From a virus, in IMG/VR virus record IMGVR_UViG_3300025832_000906, positions 1 through 64,000 of that record: a DNA stretch of 64,000 nt; one strand, given 5' to 3'. The position numbers and the translations under genes were made by a program. Shown in pieces: positions 52,607-60,760 of the stretch (positions are counted from its first letter, which is position 1; each line of letters starts with the position of its first letter). The notes below the pieces were generated by a model. It was not told the DNA's origin. It saw only the letters and a program-made list of their open reading frames with translations, and searched no databases.

Positions 52607-53320
52607 TTATATTTTTTTATATTTTTTTTTATTTCTTATTTTTAAGGCAATTTCATTTACTAATGACAAATCTACTTTGTGGTCATTAATTGGGTTTTGT
52701 TCGTTATAAACGTAATTTATGTCTTCCATAAAGACATAATGTTTTTCCCCTGACATTTCAAGCATAGGAAACATAAATGATAAATCACCGGTCATTTTCC
52801 AATATACTCCATTTTCATCCTTTAAATCAGATATGTCGATATTTCTCCAAAGGAAAGCCCTCCAAGTTCTAATATGTGATGCAGTAAATCTATGTTTCCT
52901 TAGAGAGTCAAAATTAGTTTGTTTTTGTGCAAAACCATTTGCACCTGAAGAATACCTAAATTTACCATTTGCTATCCAAACATCTTTATCGAGATAAACG
53001 TTGTTAATTCTATGTAGTGTTTTTGAATCAGGTAACCAGTCATCCCCATCTACCTCAACGCAAACGTCATCATCATTAATTAATGGATTACTTCTAATTA
53101 CTTGGTCGTAATTTCCTGGTTGATAAAATTTTTCTTTATTTTCTATTAAAATAAATCTGTCGTCGTCCTTTATAATTTTTTTAACTATATCCACACTTTT
53201 ATCTGTAGACATATCATCAGTTATATAACATCTAAAGTCTTTAAATGTTTGACTCATTATTGAGTACAAACATCTTTCGATGTATTTTTCAGCGTTAAAA
53301 AGAGTAGTTAATATTATCAT
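52607..53320 (-). CDS. Glycosyltransferase family 2
   Basis: 237 residues. MIILTTLFNAEKYIERCLYS, FRCYITDDMSTDKSVDIV and CVEVDGDDWLPDSKTLHRI (DGDD metal site) are classic GT2 signatures. WKMTGDLSFMFPMLEMSGE lies in the acceptor-binding half. Two bases from the DegT gene and one from the next. Confidence 0.88.
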   Translation of the reverse strand: MIILTTLFNAEKYIERCLYSIMSQTFKDFRCYITDDMSTDKSVDIVKKIIKDDDRFILIENKEKFYQPGNYDQVIRSNPLINDDDVCVEVDGDDWLPDSKTLHRINNVYLDKDVWIANGKFRYSSGANGFAQKQTNFDSLRKHRFTASHIRTWRAFLWRNIDISDLKDENGVYWKMTGDLSFMFPMLEMSGEKHYVFMEDINYVYNEQNPINDHKVDLSLVNEIALKIRNKKKYKKI

Positions 53321-53321
53321 C

Positions 53322-55184
53322 TTACAATTTTAATAAATTTTTCCATTTTTTAAATATTTCTTCATCCGACAATGATTCAGTATCATTGTCTATGTGAGAG
53401 TTACCATTAAATTTTGTACCAGTCATCTCACACTCTTCTTTTACTAAAGATGCGACTTCACTTAAAGAAGACTGATAAACAGCATTAACCATAGAATATA
53501 TTTTTTCTTTATCATCAGTAAAACCATATTCTATAACATTTTTACCATCAATTAAAGGACTGACATAATCTTGATAATATTTTATATCAGTTACAGTACC
53601 AAAAAGTATAACCTTTTGGTATCCATCATTTAAAGCCCTTTCAATAGATTTATGGGTTTGTTTATTAATATCTATAGACCCAATAATACCTGCAGTGTTT
53701 ATACTATCCTTAGTTTTACTGACCTCAAAAAACTCTTTAAAGTTAGGTATTATGGTGTATTTTCCATCGTATCCTGAATGATAATTCTTGTGTTTATTAT
53801 TAAGGAACACTACTTCATCCCAGTAAGGTTTCATTTTTGACACTTCAAAAAGATTTTTTTCATGGCAAAATAAAATTACTTTTTTTACGTTAGGTCTTTC
53901 TTTTAAATTTATGAAATGTGTAATTAGAATGTCTTCTGTATTTAATGATAAATTTTCACTTAAGTCAGAATTACATAAGTTTAAATGATAATCATGTGGT
54001 CCATACATAGTCGAGGGTATATCATTTTTATTAAAATAATTAACTAGTCTTGAAATGGCAAATGTAGACCCTCCTTGGTTTGAGAACCCCGTCAATACCT
54101 TAACTTTAGGTTTTGATATGTTATTATTAGATAATAAATGAATATCTTCATAATTAAGATTCTTTATAAATTCAACCGAACTATGAATTTCTTTTTTTTC
54201 ACCTATAAAAATATGTTTTGTGTTAGGATAAATGTACTTAATTTTATTAGAAAGTAATTCGGAATCTGAAATTATTAAATCATAATCTACTTGTTTTGTT
54301 TTATATAACCTATTTTTTACTGAAACAGTTTTATTTACCCCTATTTGTGTAATACCATCACCTAAAAATGTACTCGGAATCGTACTAATTTCAAAAATAT
54401 TTTTACTATACTCGACAGATTCAGATACAATAGTTAGTTCATGAGTATTAAGTGAATTGTAATTTTCCTTAATATATTTTTTAACTAATAAAAGTATTTT
54501 TAATATACTGTTTTTATCTTTTAGTATTTTTTTAGGTAAAAACTCACTATATAAATTTGAGATTTTAATTCTATTATCTTCCCACTCTTGATTAGTTTGA
54601 CCTATTGATTTGTGGGTAATTCTAACATCATACATAATCCCTATTTTGGTTCCGTCTATATAATTTTCGAAAGTAAAACTTACATCGTAAAAATGAAATC
54701 CTTTTATATCTTCATTAAAAGTTTTTTTTAATCTGTTTTTATTTACTGACAAAAAAACACCATCTGCCACCACAACCTCGTCAATCTTATTACCTCTACT
54801 ATTTGAGTACTTTGACTCCCATTTTTTACCATTGTGTTCGTGATTAACAATCCCTCTCATTTTACTAGTATCTTCCCACCATCTAGCGGACGAAGGAAAA
54901 ATAGTTGAGCCGGCAACACCTAATATTCCATAGTCAGGGTTTTTTTTAAAATGGTTTAATATTTTAGAACCCCAACCCTTTTTATCAAAATATATATCAT
55001 CATGACATAGTACCACAATATTATTACTTGCTTTCTCAAGTAATATATTATAAGCTTCAGTTAAAGAATGAGAACCTTTATTTTCAAAAGGTATAACTTC
55101 AATATTTTTTGGACCACAAGTCTTCTTAATATGTTCTATGAACTTATTATCGACCTCCCTTGTACTAAACCCTATTGTAATCAT
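53322..55184 (-). CDS. Two-domain glycosyltransferase
   Basis: 620 residues. The N-terminal ~220 residues are a GT2-like domain (MITIGFSTREVDNKFIEHI, NNIVVLCHDDIYFDKKGWG, GILGVAGSTIFPSSARWWE, GFHFYDVSFTFENY). The second half is a GT-B-like region: KVLTGFSNQGGSTFAISRLV, ILITHFINLKERPNVKKVI, TAGIIGSIDINKQTHKSIE, VILFGTVTDIKYYQDYV. Probably a bifunctional enzyme adding two sugars in turn. The longest gene of the cluster. Confidence 0.8.
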   Translation of the reverse strand: MITIGFSTREVDNKFIEHIKKTCGPKNIEVIPFENKGSHSLTEAYNILLEKASNNIVVLCHDDIYFDKKGWGSKILNHFKKNPDYGILGVAGSTIFPSSARWWEDTSKMRGIVNHEHNGKKWESKYSNSRGNKIDEVVVADGVFLSVNKNRLKKTFNEDIKGFHFYDVSFTFENYIDGTKIGIMYDVRITHKSIGQTNQEWEDNRIKISNLYSEFLPKKILKDKNSILKILLLVKKYIKENYNSLNTHELTIVSESVEYSKNIFEISTIPSTFLGDGITQIGVNKTVSVKNRLYKTKQVDYDLIISDSELLSNKIKYIYPNTKHIFIGEKKEIHSSVEFIKNLNYEDIHLLSNNNISKPKVKVLTGFSNQGGSTFAISRLVNYFNKNDIPSTMYGPHDYHLNLCNSDLSENLSLNTEDILITHFINLKERPNVKKVILFCHEKNLFEVSKMKPYWDEVVFLNNKHKNYHSGYDGKYTIIPNFKEFFEVSKTKDSINTAGIIGSIDINKQTHKSIERALNDGYQKVILFGTVTDIKYYQDYVSPLIDGKNVIEYGFTDDKEKIYSMVNAVYQSSLSEVASLVKEECEMTGTKFNGNSHIDNDTESLSDEEIFKKWKNLLKL

Positions 55185-55612
55185 TAGTCGTCAAATACTT
55201 GAATTTCTACCATTTTATTTGTCAACTCAGTCCACTGTCCGTTATATCTCGTTCCTCTTACAATGTGATTGTCTACCCAATGATAATTACCCCCACGAGG
55301 TTTACCCATTAACAGGTTACTATATTTGAACCCCCACTTATCTAACCACTCCTCGGTTATCTCCCTTACCTCTTCAGTTCGTGAAGTAAAAAAAGTTATT
55401 ATATGTCCTTCATTAAACCACCCGTTTAAAGTTTCAACTGAACCTTCATATGGTATGACTTGTCTCATTCTTTCAGATTCTTCATTAGGGACATCATCGG
55501 TGATAGTACCATCTATATCAATAAGATAATTTTTTATTCCGTCAGGTAAGGTAGGACTAGTGGCATACCCTTCATCATCTGTAATTGTTTTTAATTCAAT
55601 AGTCTTCTTCAT
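55184..55612 (-). CDS. HAD-family phosphatase-like protein
   Basis: 142 residues. Motif I YLIDIDGTITDD is intact (DIDGT), motif II is in ITFFTSRTEEVREITEEWL and the C-terminal part is MGKPRGGNYHWVDNHIVRG. This set is typical of small HAD phosphatases of sugar-phosphate or capsule clusters (KDO-8-P or polynucleotide-phosphatase-like). Shares one base with the two-domain glycosyltransferase. Confidence 0.78.
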   Translation of the reverse strand: MKKTIELKTITDDEGYATSPTLPDGIKNYLIDIDGTITDDVPNEESERMRQVIPYEGSVETLNGWFNEGHIITFFTSRTEEVREITEEWLDKWGFKYSNLLMGKPRGGNYHWVDNHIVRGTRYNGQWTELTNKMVEIQVFDD

Positions 55613-55618
55613 AATTTT

Positions 55619-56218
55619 TTAATTTCCTGTAGAACCAAACCCATTACTGTTACGGTCTTTATTCTCAATTTTATCCACTCTCTTTAGGTTAATTTCAGAA
55701 CCCTGTACTACAGGACATACAACAGCTTGAGCGACCTTGTCCCCTTTAACTATACTCTGTACCTCATTACTCATATTAAAGACGATTACTTTAATTTCTC
55801 CTGTATATCCATAGTCTACTGTACCTGGAGTATTTAAGACTGATAAACCACGTTTAATTGCTAACCCACTTTTTGGTCTAACTTGTATTTCACACCTTTC
55901 GGGTACATCAAAATGAATACCTGTAGGGACTAACGCTCTACCAAAAGGCTCTAAGGTAATATCGACATTAGACCTTAAGTCAAACCCTGAATCGGTAGGG
56001 TAAGCATATTCAGGCTCCTTATTATCTGAGTCCAAAAAGTATTTTAGCTCAACAATACCTGTAAAATTGTTATTAAAACTATCTTCAACCTCATCAATGT
56101 TTACCCCTAAACTATTTAATAATTCTTGGGGGTTACTCATATCCACATCGCTTAATTTACTTTCTAAATCTTTTAAGGCTCTCAAACTGTCGTTTAGTTC
56201 ATTAAATTTTTTAAACAT
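55619..56218 (-). CDS. dut: dUTPase
   Basis: 199 residues; longer than the usual ~150 through a ~60-residue helical N-terminal extension. dUTPase motifs in order: YPTDSGFDLRSN (1), RPKSGLAIKRGLSVLNTPG (2) with DYGYTGEIKVIVFN (3), DKVAQAVVCPV (4) and the C-terminal glycine-rich arm NSNGFGSTGN (5). It hydrolyses dUTP to dUMP, keeping uracil out of phage DNA and supplying dUMP. All active-site motifs are present. Confidence 0.95.
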   Translation of the reverse strand: MFKKFNELNDSLRALKDLESKLSDVDMSNPQELLNSLGVNIDEVEDSFNNNFTGIVELKYFLDSDNKEPEYAYPTDSGFDLRSNVDITLEPFGRALVPTGIHFDVPERCEIQVRPKSGLAIKRGLSVLNTPGTVDYGYTGEIKVIVFNMSNEVQSIVKGDKVAQAVVCPVVQGSEINLKRVDKIENKDRNSNGFGSTGN

Positions 56219-56219
56219 A

Positions 56220-56921
56220 TTATTTTAAATTATAAATTTTATTCATAACATCCACTAAAACTTGGACGTCTTTCTCACAATAATCGGATATAGGAGTTAA
56301 CCCATTTAAGTTCCAATATGTATCATGTACCATATTTCCCGACACTTCGCCGGTTTTAGGGCTACTCACATTCATCGCAACACACATTAAATCAAGTGAG
56401 GCTGGAGAATTAAATGAACCAAACTGCCATAATTCTTTCGTGTCTACAGCTTTTAATTCCCATGGTTTTGTACCTAATTTTGGTAAAATACTTGGGGGTT
56501 TTATACCGTTACATACAAATCTTTTAGACAACATTGGCATATCGAATCCCTTTATATTGTGCCCACACAAATGAAAATCAAGTTTTAACACTTTATTTAA
56601 TAAGTCTTTTACCCCTAATAAAAGTTTTTTCTCATCATCTTCTGCGAACGTAGTGGTGTGTACTTCTCCGCTTGGGGTTATGAATGAGAATGAAGCCACG
56701 ATAATTTTTGCAAAATCTGAAATTAATGCTGCGTGATTAGTGAATATCTCATCTAAAGACTTATCGACGTCTTCAGGATATCTTTTCTCAAACCAATTTC
56801 GGTAACTTTCAAAAAGTCTACCCATTTCAGGGTTCTTTTCATTTAGTGTAGTGTAGTCTTTCTCTATCCCTACAGTTTCTAAATCAAAAAATAACAATTT
56901 GTTTAATGGTACGTCTATCAT
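56220..56921 (-). CDS. DEDD-type 3'-5' exonuclease
   Basis: 233 residues. Exo I LLFFDLETVGIEKDY (DxE), Exo II HLCGHNIKGFDMPML (NIKGFD) and Exo III DYCEKDVQVLVDVM (YxxxD) make this the DEDDy type of RNaseH-like exonuclease, similar to predicted 3'-5' exonucleases of phages. Probably acts in DNA repair or proofreading in trans. Overlaps the upstream glycosyltransferase by 4 nt and sits beside dUTPase. Confidence 0.85.
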   Translation of the reverse strand: MIDVPLNKLLFFDLETVGIEKDYTTLNEKNPEMGRLFESYRNWFEKRYPEDVDKSLDEIFTNHAALISDFAKIIVASFSFITPSGEVHTTTFAEDDEKKLLLGVKDLLNKVLKLDFHLCGHNIKGFDMPMLSKRFVCNGIKPPSILPKLGTKPWELKAVDTKELWQFGSFNSPASLDLMCVAMNVSSPKTGEVSGNMVHDTYWNLNGLTPISDYCEKDVQVLVDVMNKIYNLK

Positions 56922-58129
56922 TTTACTAAAGATTTATAAAATTCCGCTCTATTTTTAGTCACACTTTTTAAATCGTAAGTTCCGTTCACAGTTTCGTAAA
57001 GTCTCTCACCTAAATCTTCAACCCATGAGGGGTTTTTAATAAGTTTTTTCATGTATTTTGCCCAATCACTACCATTTCTATTTTTATCAACTAATAGTGC
57101 GTTACCATCCACAAAATTTCCTTTATCTAATGAGTGTTTTAAGTCAATTGTGTATGGTCCAACATCAGAAGCGATTAACGCTTTTTTATAAAAACCTGCT
57201 TCAATTACCTTTAATTGAGACTTCATCCTGTTAAACATATGGTCTTTAATAGGAGCTAAAGATACGTCAAACTTAGAGTAATTTTTAGCGTAACTATTAA
57301 TCGGTTGGGTCCATACTCTGTGGTAAAAAACGTCTTCTTCACTATAGTCTCCTGATTGGTACTCCATCAGGTACTTCATTTGTTTTTCATCTACAGTTTT
57401 GTAATTATCCGTGAATATTTCCTCATATTTCTTCCATACGGTCTCATCAGGTCTAATAGGTCTTTTCTTCTCCTCACCGGTCTCCCTATTAATTTCTGTA
57501 ACATTACCTCTAATATCAAATCCACATAAGTACATCTGATAATCATTTTTAAACTCAGTTAACCTATTAGTAGTGCCATCAAGTAATTTCAAGTCATGTA
57601 AATGTGAGGAACCACCTAACCACCCAAACCTTAACCTGTCACTAGGTTTAGTTTTTTCTGTAAATTGTGGTTCTTCGGGATTAATTGCGTTAGGTAAAAC
57701 GAAAACATTTTTGTTTATCTTTCTTATTTCATTCGCAAATAATTCAGTAGTGGTTGTAACATAATCTACACAACTCAAATTATTCATTATGTGATGACTT
57801 AAGTTATGTTTTTTTACTAATTCATATGCGGGATGTTCTTTTCCGGGTTGCCAATAATCATCAATATCCCCAATAGTGACAATACCCCATTCTCTCAACT
57901 GTTTAATGATTAAAGGGGACTGCTCATAATTTGAACCTATAACTCTATGAAAATGTACTATTTGGTACTTTTTCCAGTATTTTTCGTCATTTACCTTAGG
58001 TTCGTAATCTATATCAACATGAAATTCATCTGAATAATGTTGTTGTAAAAACGTGTGTGGCTCAACAGAACGAAATTTACCTACTCCTGTTCTGTCTGAT
58101 GGGAGTACTAACACATTAATTTTTGACAT
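56918..58129 (-). CDS. Glycosyltransferase GT4-like
   Basis: 403 residues. The N-terminus is a GT-B domain (INVLVLPSDRTGVGKFRSVE, YQIVHFHRVIG). Donor side: VFVLPNAINPEEPQF, LRFGWLGGSSHLHDLKLLD, FDVSLAPIKDHMFNRMKSQL, KVIEAGFYKKALIASDVGP, the E-x7-like acid pair of GT4 enzymes. First gene of the long minus-strand sugar operon; a short hairpin lies directly before its start codon. Confidence 0.83.
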   Translation of the reverse strand: MSKINVLVLPSDRTGVGKFRSVEPHTFLQQHYSDEFHVDIDYEPKVNDEKYWKKYQIVHFHRVIGSNYEQSPLIIKQLREWGIVTIGDIDDYWQPGKEHPAYELVKKHNLSHHIMNNLSCVDYVTTTTELFANEIRKINKNVFVLPNAINPEEPQFTEKTKPSDRLRFGWLGGSSHLHDLKLLDGTTNRLTEFKNDYQMYLCGFDIRGNVTEINRETGEEKKRPIRPDETVWKKYEEIFTDNYKTVDEKQMKYLMEYQSGDYSEEDVFYHRVWTQPINSYAKNYSKFDVSLAPIKDHMFNRMKSQLKVIEAGFYKKALIASDVGPYTIDLKHSLDKGNFVDGNALLVDKNRNGSDWAKYMKKLIKNPSWVEDLGERLYETVNGTYDLKSVTKNRAEFYKSLVK

Positions 58130-58130
58130 G

Positions 58131-58150
58131 ACTTTTCTATTTAGAAAAGT
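58131..58150 (-). promoter_or_regulatory. Hairpin directly before a start codon
   Basis: ACTTTTCTA / TAGAAAAGT, a perfect 9-bp inverted repeat with a 2-nt loop, one base upstream of the ATG at 58129. Its position would occlude the ribosome site if it forms in the mRNA. Confidence 0.45.
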
Positions 58151-58177
58151 ATAGGAAAAAATACTTAATAAGAAAAG

Positions 58178-58777
58178 TTATTGTCTTACTTTTTTAATTT
58201 TTGTTACTTTACCTTCAAAAATGTGTTTACCTACTCTTAATGAAAGAGTTTCATTAGTTTTTTGTGCGGATTCACTTAATAAACCTGAATTTTTTAATTC
58301 TTCTTTAACCACATCTCTAACGGTATCTCTTACCACATCCCTTATCATTTGTTTTAGGTCGGAATTATTATTTGTTGGTTGAATACTATTTGGTTGAGCA
58401 CTACTTTGTTGAGTAACCTTATTATCCATTAGTCTTGTTGCCCCTTCTATTATTTCATTAGAAAGTGACGGTCCATTCATTTGAGGTTGAACTATCGGAT
58501 TTTCTAACATTAATTTTTTAATTTCTTCAGGTAGTTTTGAGTTTATAACTGCGTCTTGACTTATTGGTTGAACATTAACCGTTTCCTGTATTGATGGTTG
58601 TGTTGGTTGTTGTGTTGGTTGTTGAGTCAATTGACTGTTTATATTTTCCGGTATGTTGTATGTTGCGTTTACATTCTCACTCATGGGAAGTTGTCCCGGT
58701 GACTGACCTCTCGGTACTTCACTGTGTTTATCCATTATTTTTTTGGACATCGCTAATTTTTGCATTAAATCGCTCAT
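58178..58777 (-). CDS. Unknown Gln-rich protein
   Basis: 199 residues. The N-terminal part MSDLMQKLAMSKKIMDKHSE is helical, followed by a low-complexity section of QPTQ repeats (residues ~50-70). A helix (LKQMIRDVVRDTVRDVVKEE) and a small C-terminal beta unit (TLSLRVGKHIFEGKVTKIKK) follow, the latter recurring in Bacteroidota phage proteins. Possibly an oligomeric structural or scaffolding factor. Unassigned. Confidence 0.65.
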   Translation of the reverse strand: MSDLMQKLAMSKKIMDKHSEVPRGQSPGQLPMSENVNATYNIPENINSQLTQQPTQQPTQPSIQETVNVQPISQDAVINSKLPEEIKKLMLENPIVQPQMNGPSLSNEIIEGATRLMDNKVTQQSSAQPNSIQPTNNNSDLKQMIRDVVRDTVRDVVKEELKNSGLLSESAQKTNETLSLRVGKHIFEGKVTKIKKVRQ

Positions 58778-58810
58778 ATGTATTGGGGTTCAGTTTTTTT
58801 AATTTAAATC

Positions 58811-59200
58811 TCACGTATTAAACTTAGCATTTAATAACATATTTGACATACTGTTATCTCCTGATGGGTTATAGTCAGGTCTCATTTCTGTAAAATTATC
58901 ATCAGTTGGTTGATAAGTCAATATTTTATCAACCCTAAAAAGTCTCCATCCAGGTAATGGTTTTTCGCCTATAGTCGCTGTATGAGACGCCCCGTCTAAG
59001 TCATATGCCCTTAAAACTAAATTATTACCTCCCTTACTATATCCTACTGCGACAGGTTCGACTGTTCTATAACCCTTTCCTCCAGGTTCATCCCCATCGT
59101 AGTAAATTGTAACGACAATTTTCTTATTAATCGAATCTTCAATATCACTTAAAGATGCAATTTCAGTTAATAAAGATTTAAATGTCGTTATTAGTTTCAT
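58811..59200 (-). CDS. Small WYL-like protein with [IL]xE N-terminus
   Basis: 129 residues. MKLITTFKSLLTEIASLSDI has LTE at 11-13, a T4-like targeting site. The rest resembles a WYL-type beta fold: GYRTVEPVAVGYSKGGNNLV, LRAYDLDGASHTATIG, LPGWRLFRVDKIL. WYL domains bind ligands such as nucleic acid; here no DNA-binding domain is attached. If packaged, it could act early after injection (inference). Overlaps the next gene by 4 nt. Confidence 0.7.
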   Translation of the reverse strand: MKLITTFKSLLTEIASLSDIEDSINKKIVVTIYYDGDEPGGKGYRTVEPVAVGYSKGGNNLVLRAYDLDGASHTATIGEKPLPGWRLFRVDKILTYQPTDDNFTEMRPDYNPSGDNSMSNMLLNAKFNT

Positions 59201-59493
59201 CCTTCTACGTTGTATGGTTGACTTGAGTTGTACTTATTAACTTTTATCTCGTCTTTTCTCTCAAATACATCAGTTGACGTACCAGCATTTTGATTATAAA
59301 CGTCTAAAAATGTACCAGTTCCTCTACCTAATTCATCTCCGTCAGCATTCGCATCGGGGTGTACAGATGAGTACTTTTCTGACTTAGGTGAGTAATCATT
59401 CCTTGGGAATAGTTTTGCTCTTTCCGCCTCAGCAATTGCCGATAACGTATTTTCTGGTTGTGCAAAATCTAATTTGTCATTTTGTGTTGCCAT
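59197..59493 (-). CDS. Small unknown protein
   Basis: 98 residues, polar and likely disordered (KLDFAQPENTLSAIAEAERA, DANADGDELGRGTGTFLDVY). Shares an ATGA/1-nt junction pattern with neighbours, so it is part of the four-gene unit 60705 to 58811. No family recognised. Confidence 0.65.
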   Translation of the reverse strand: MATQNDKLDFAQPENTLSAIAEAERAKLFPRNDYSPKSEKYSSVHPDANADGDELGRGTGTFLDVYNQNAGTSTDVFERKDEIKVNKYNSSQPYNVEG

Positions 59494-59957
59494 TATTCTA
59501 TTGTTTTAAATAATTTATTTATTTTTTTAATTTCTTCAGTTATTGAAGTATCAAACTTATTAATTCCTTTTTCATGTTTATCATGAGGGTTAACTACTAT
59601 ACCTTCTTTTTCATGATTGTCGATAAATTGATTATCCATTCCTGTGTCAGACTTAACAGTCTTTCCTTGAGACATTCTATCCCTCCAATGATTAAGTACG
59701 TGGTCACACCATTTATGCATTCTGTGACCCCCGTTCAAAACAAAAGGTAAATCTTTACCATCTCCGTCATAGGAATCGAACCAGTTTTTAATTCTTTTTA
59801 AAACCGGATATCCAATAACGCCTTTTTCCCTTAAATCTTTATTTCTGTTGTAACCCTCAATGTTACTGTCCCCCTCCACCATTTCAAAACTTTTTTGTAA
59901 ATGGGTCTTTAAAGATTCAGGTAATTTAGCCTTTCTATGGTATAAATCTTTATTCAT
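59493..59957 (-). CDS. Unknown small protein
   Basis: 154 residues. LYHRKAKLPESLKTHLQKSF begins a helical region; KRIKNWFDSYDGDGKDLPFV and GGHRMHKWCDHVLNHWRDRM form a His/Trp-rich segment of unknown role. Overlaps the upstream gene by 8 nt. Similar proteins appear in marine phage genomes next to structural genes; function not known. Confidence 0.65.
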   Translation of the reverse strand: MNKDLYHRKAKLPESLKTHLQKSFEMVEGDSNIEGYNRNKDLREKGVIGYPVLKRIKNWFDSYDGDGKDLPFVLNGGHRMHKWCDHVLNHWRDRMSQGKTVKSDTGMDNQFIDNHEKEGIVVNPHDKHEKGINKFDTSITEEIKKINKLFKTIE

Positions 59958-60705
59958 TTTTTAACATCTTTACTAACTGAGGTATTGATATACCTTCAGT
60001 TTCGGCCATATTTTTTAGGGCTTTTAAATTTCTTTTAAGGATTGGTGACACGGAGTCATCAGATAAATCTTTTTTATTCAAACCTTTATCGTCAGACTTT
60101 AAAACTAATGAATCCTCAACCATTTTTATAATGTCTTCTTTTGTGAATTCTTTTTCAATTAACCTCATAGTATCAATAAAGTCTTCTCCCTCTTCCTTTT
60201 CAATTTCTTTATTTACTGGTATTTTTTCGTCTTTACCCATTTCCGCTGCTCTATCTTTTGCATCTTCAGGATTAAATTCATAGGCTTTAATAAAGTGATT
60301 TATAGTTTCCTCAGCATTCATAGATTCAGTATCCTCATGACCAAACGCTTTTGACATATCTTCCTCTCTAACGAACGACTCACCATAATAAACTCTATAT
60401 CCCCTCATAAGTGGGTCTTGGGTTTGGTGTCCTGACGCAACTCTTTTATCCATTGTACTTAAACCAGGTGCGCTAGTTCTTGGGTCAATTATAGGAATTT
60501 TAGAATTATTCATTGTTCCGTCAAAATCAATTAACTCATCTAATTCTTCTTTAGGTTCTTTTAATCCTTCCACTTTATTTTTAAAAGTGTCATGAGATTT
60601 ACAAGGCATAAAAGTTTTTCTTTTGTGTTTGTGAAATCCTTCACAACCTAGTTCTTTAGATGCGTCTAACGCTTCTTCTTTTGTTCTAAAAAGATACGAC
60701 TTCAT
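59950..60705 (-). CDS. Unknown protein with Cys-His start
   Basis: 251 residues. MKSYLFRTKEEALDASKELG and CEGFHKHKRKTFMPCKSHDT give a compact Cys/His pair (C-x-x-F-H and C-x-S-H), often seen as a short motif in phage structural proteins. The rest is acidic helix with RGYRVYYGESFVREEDMSKA. First gene of the 4-gene minus unit, with a TATTTATA element 14 nt upstream. Confidence 0.65.
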   Translation of the reverse strand: MKSYLFRTKEEALDASKELGCEGFHKHKRKTFMPCKSHDTFKNKVEGLKEPKEELDELIDFDGTMNNSKIPIIDPRTSAPGLSTMDKRVASGHQTQDPLMRGYRVYYGESFVREEDMSKAFGHEDTESMNAEETINHFIKAYEFNPEDAKDRAAEMGKDEKIPVNKEIEKEEGEDFIDTMRLIEKEFTKEDIIKMVEDSLVLKSDDKGLNKKDLSDDSVSPILKRNLKALKNMAETEGISIPQLVKMLKNE

Positions 60706-60719
60706 ATTTAGTTTTTTTC

Positions 60720-60747
60720 TATAAATACATCGAAGGAAGTATTTATC
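60720..60747. promoter_or_regulatory. Paired divergent late promoters
   Basis: TATAAATA at 60720-60727 reads TATTTATA on the minus strand, 14 nt before the ATG at 60705. TATTTATC at 60740-60747 lies 13 nt before the plus-strand ATG at 60761, which also has a Shine-Dalgarno-like AAGGAGT. Both are in a 55-bp intergenic region. Confidence 0.6.
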
Positions 60748-60760
60748 ATAAAAAAGGAGT

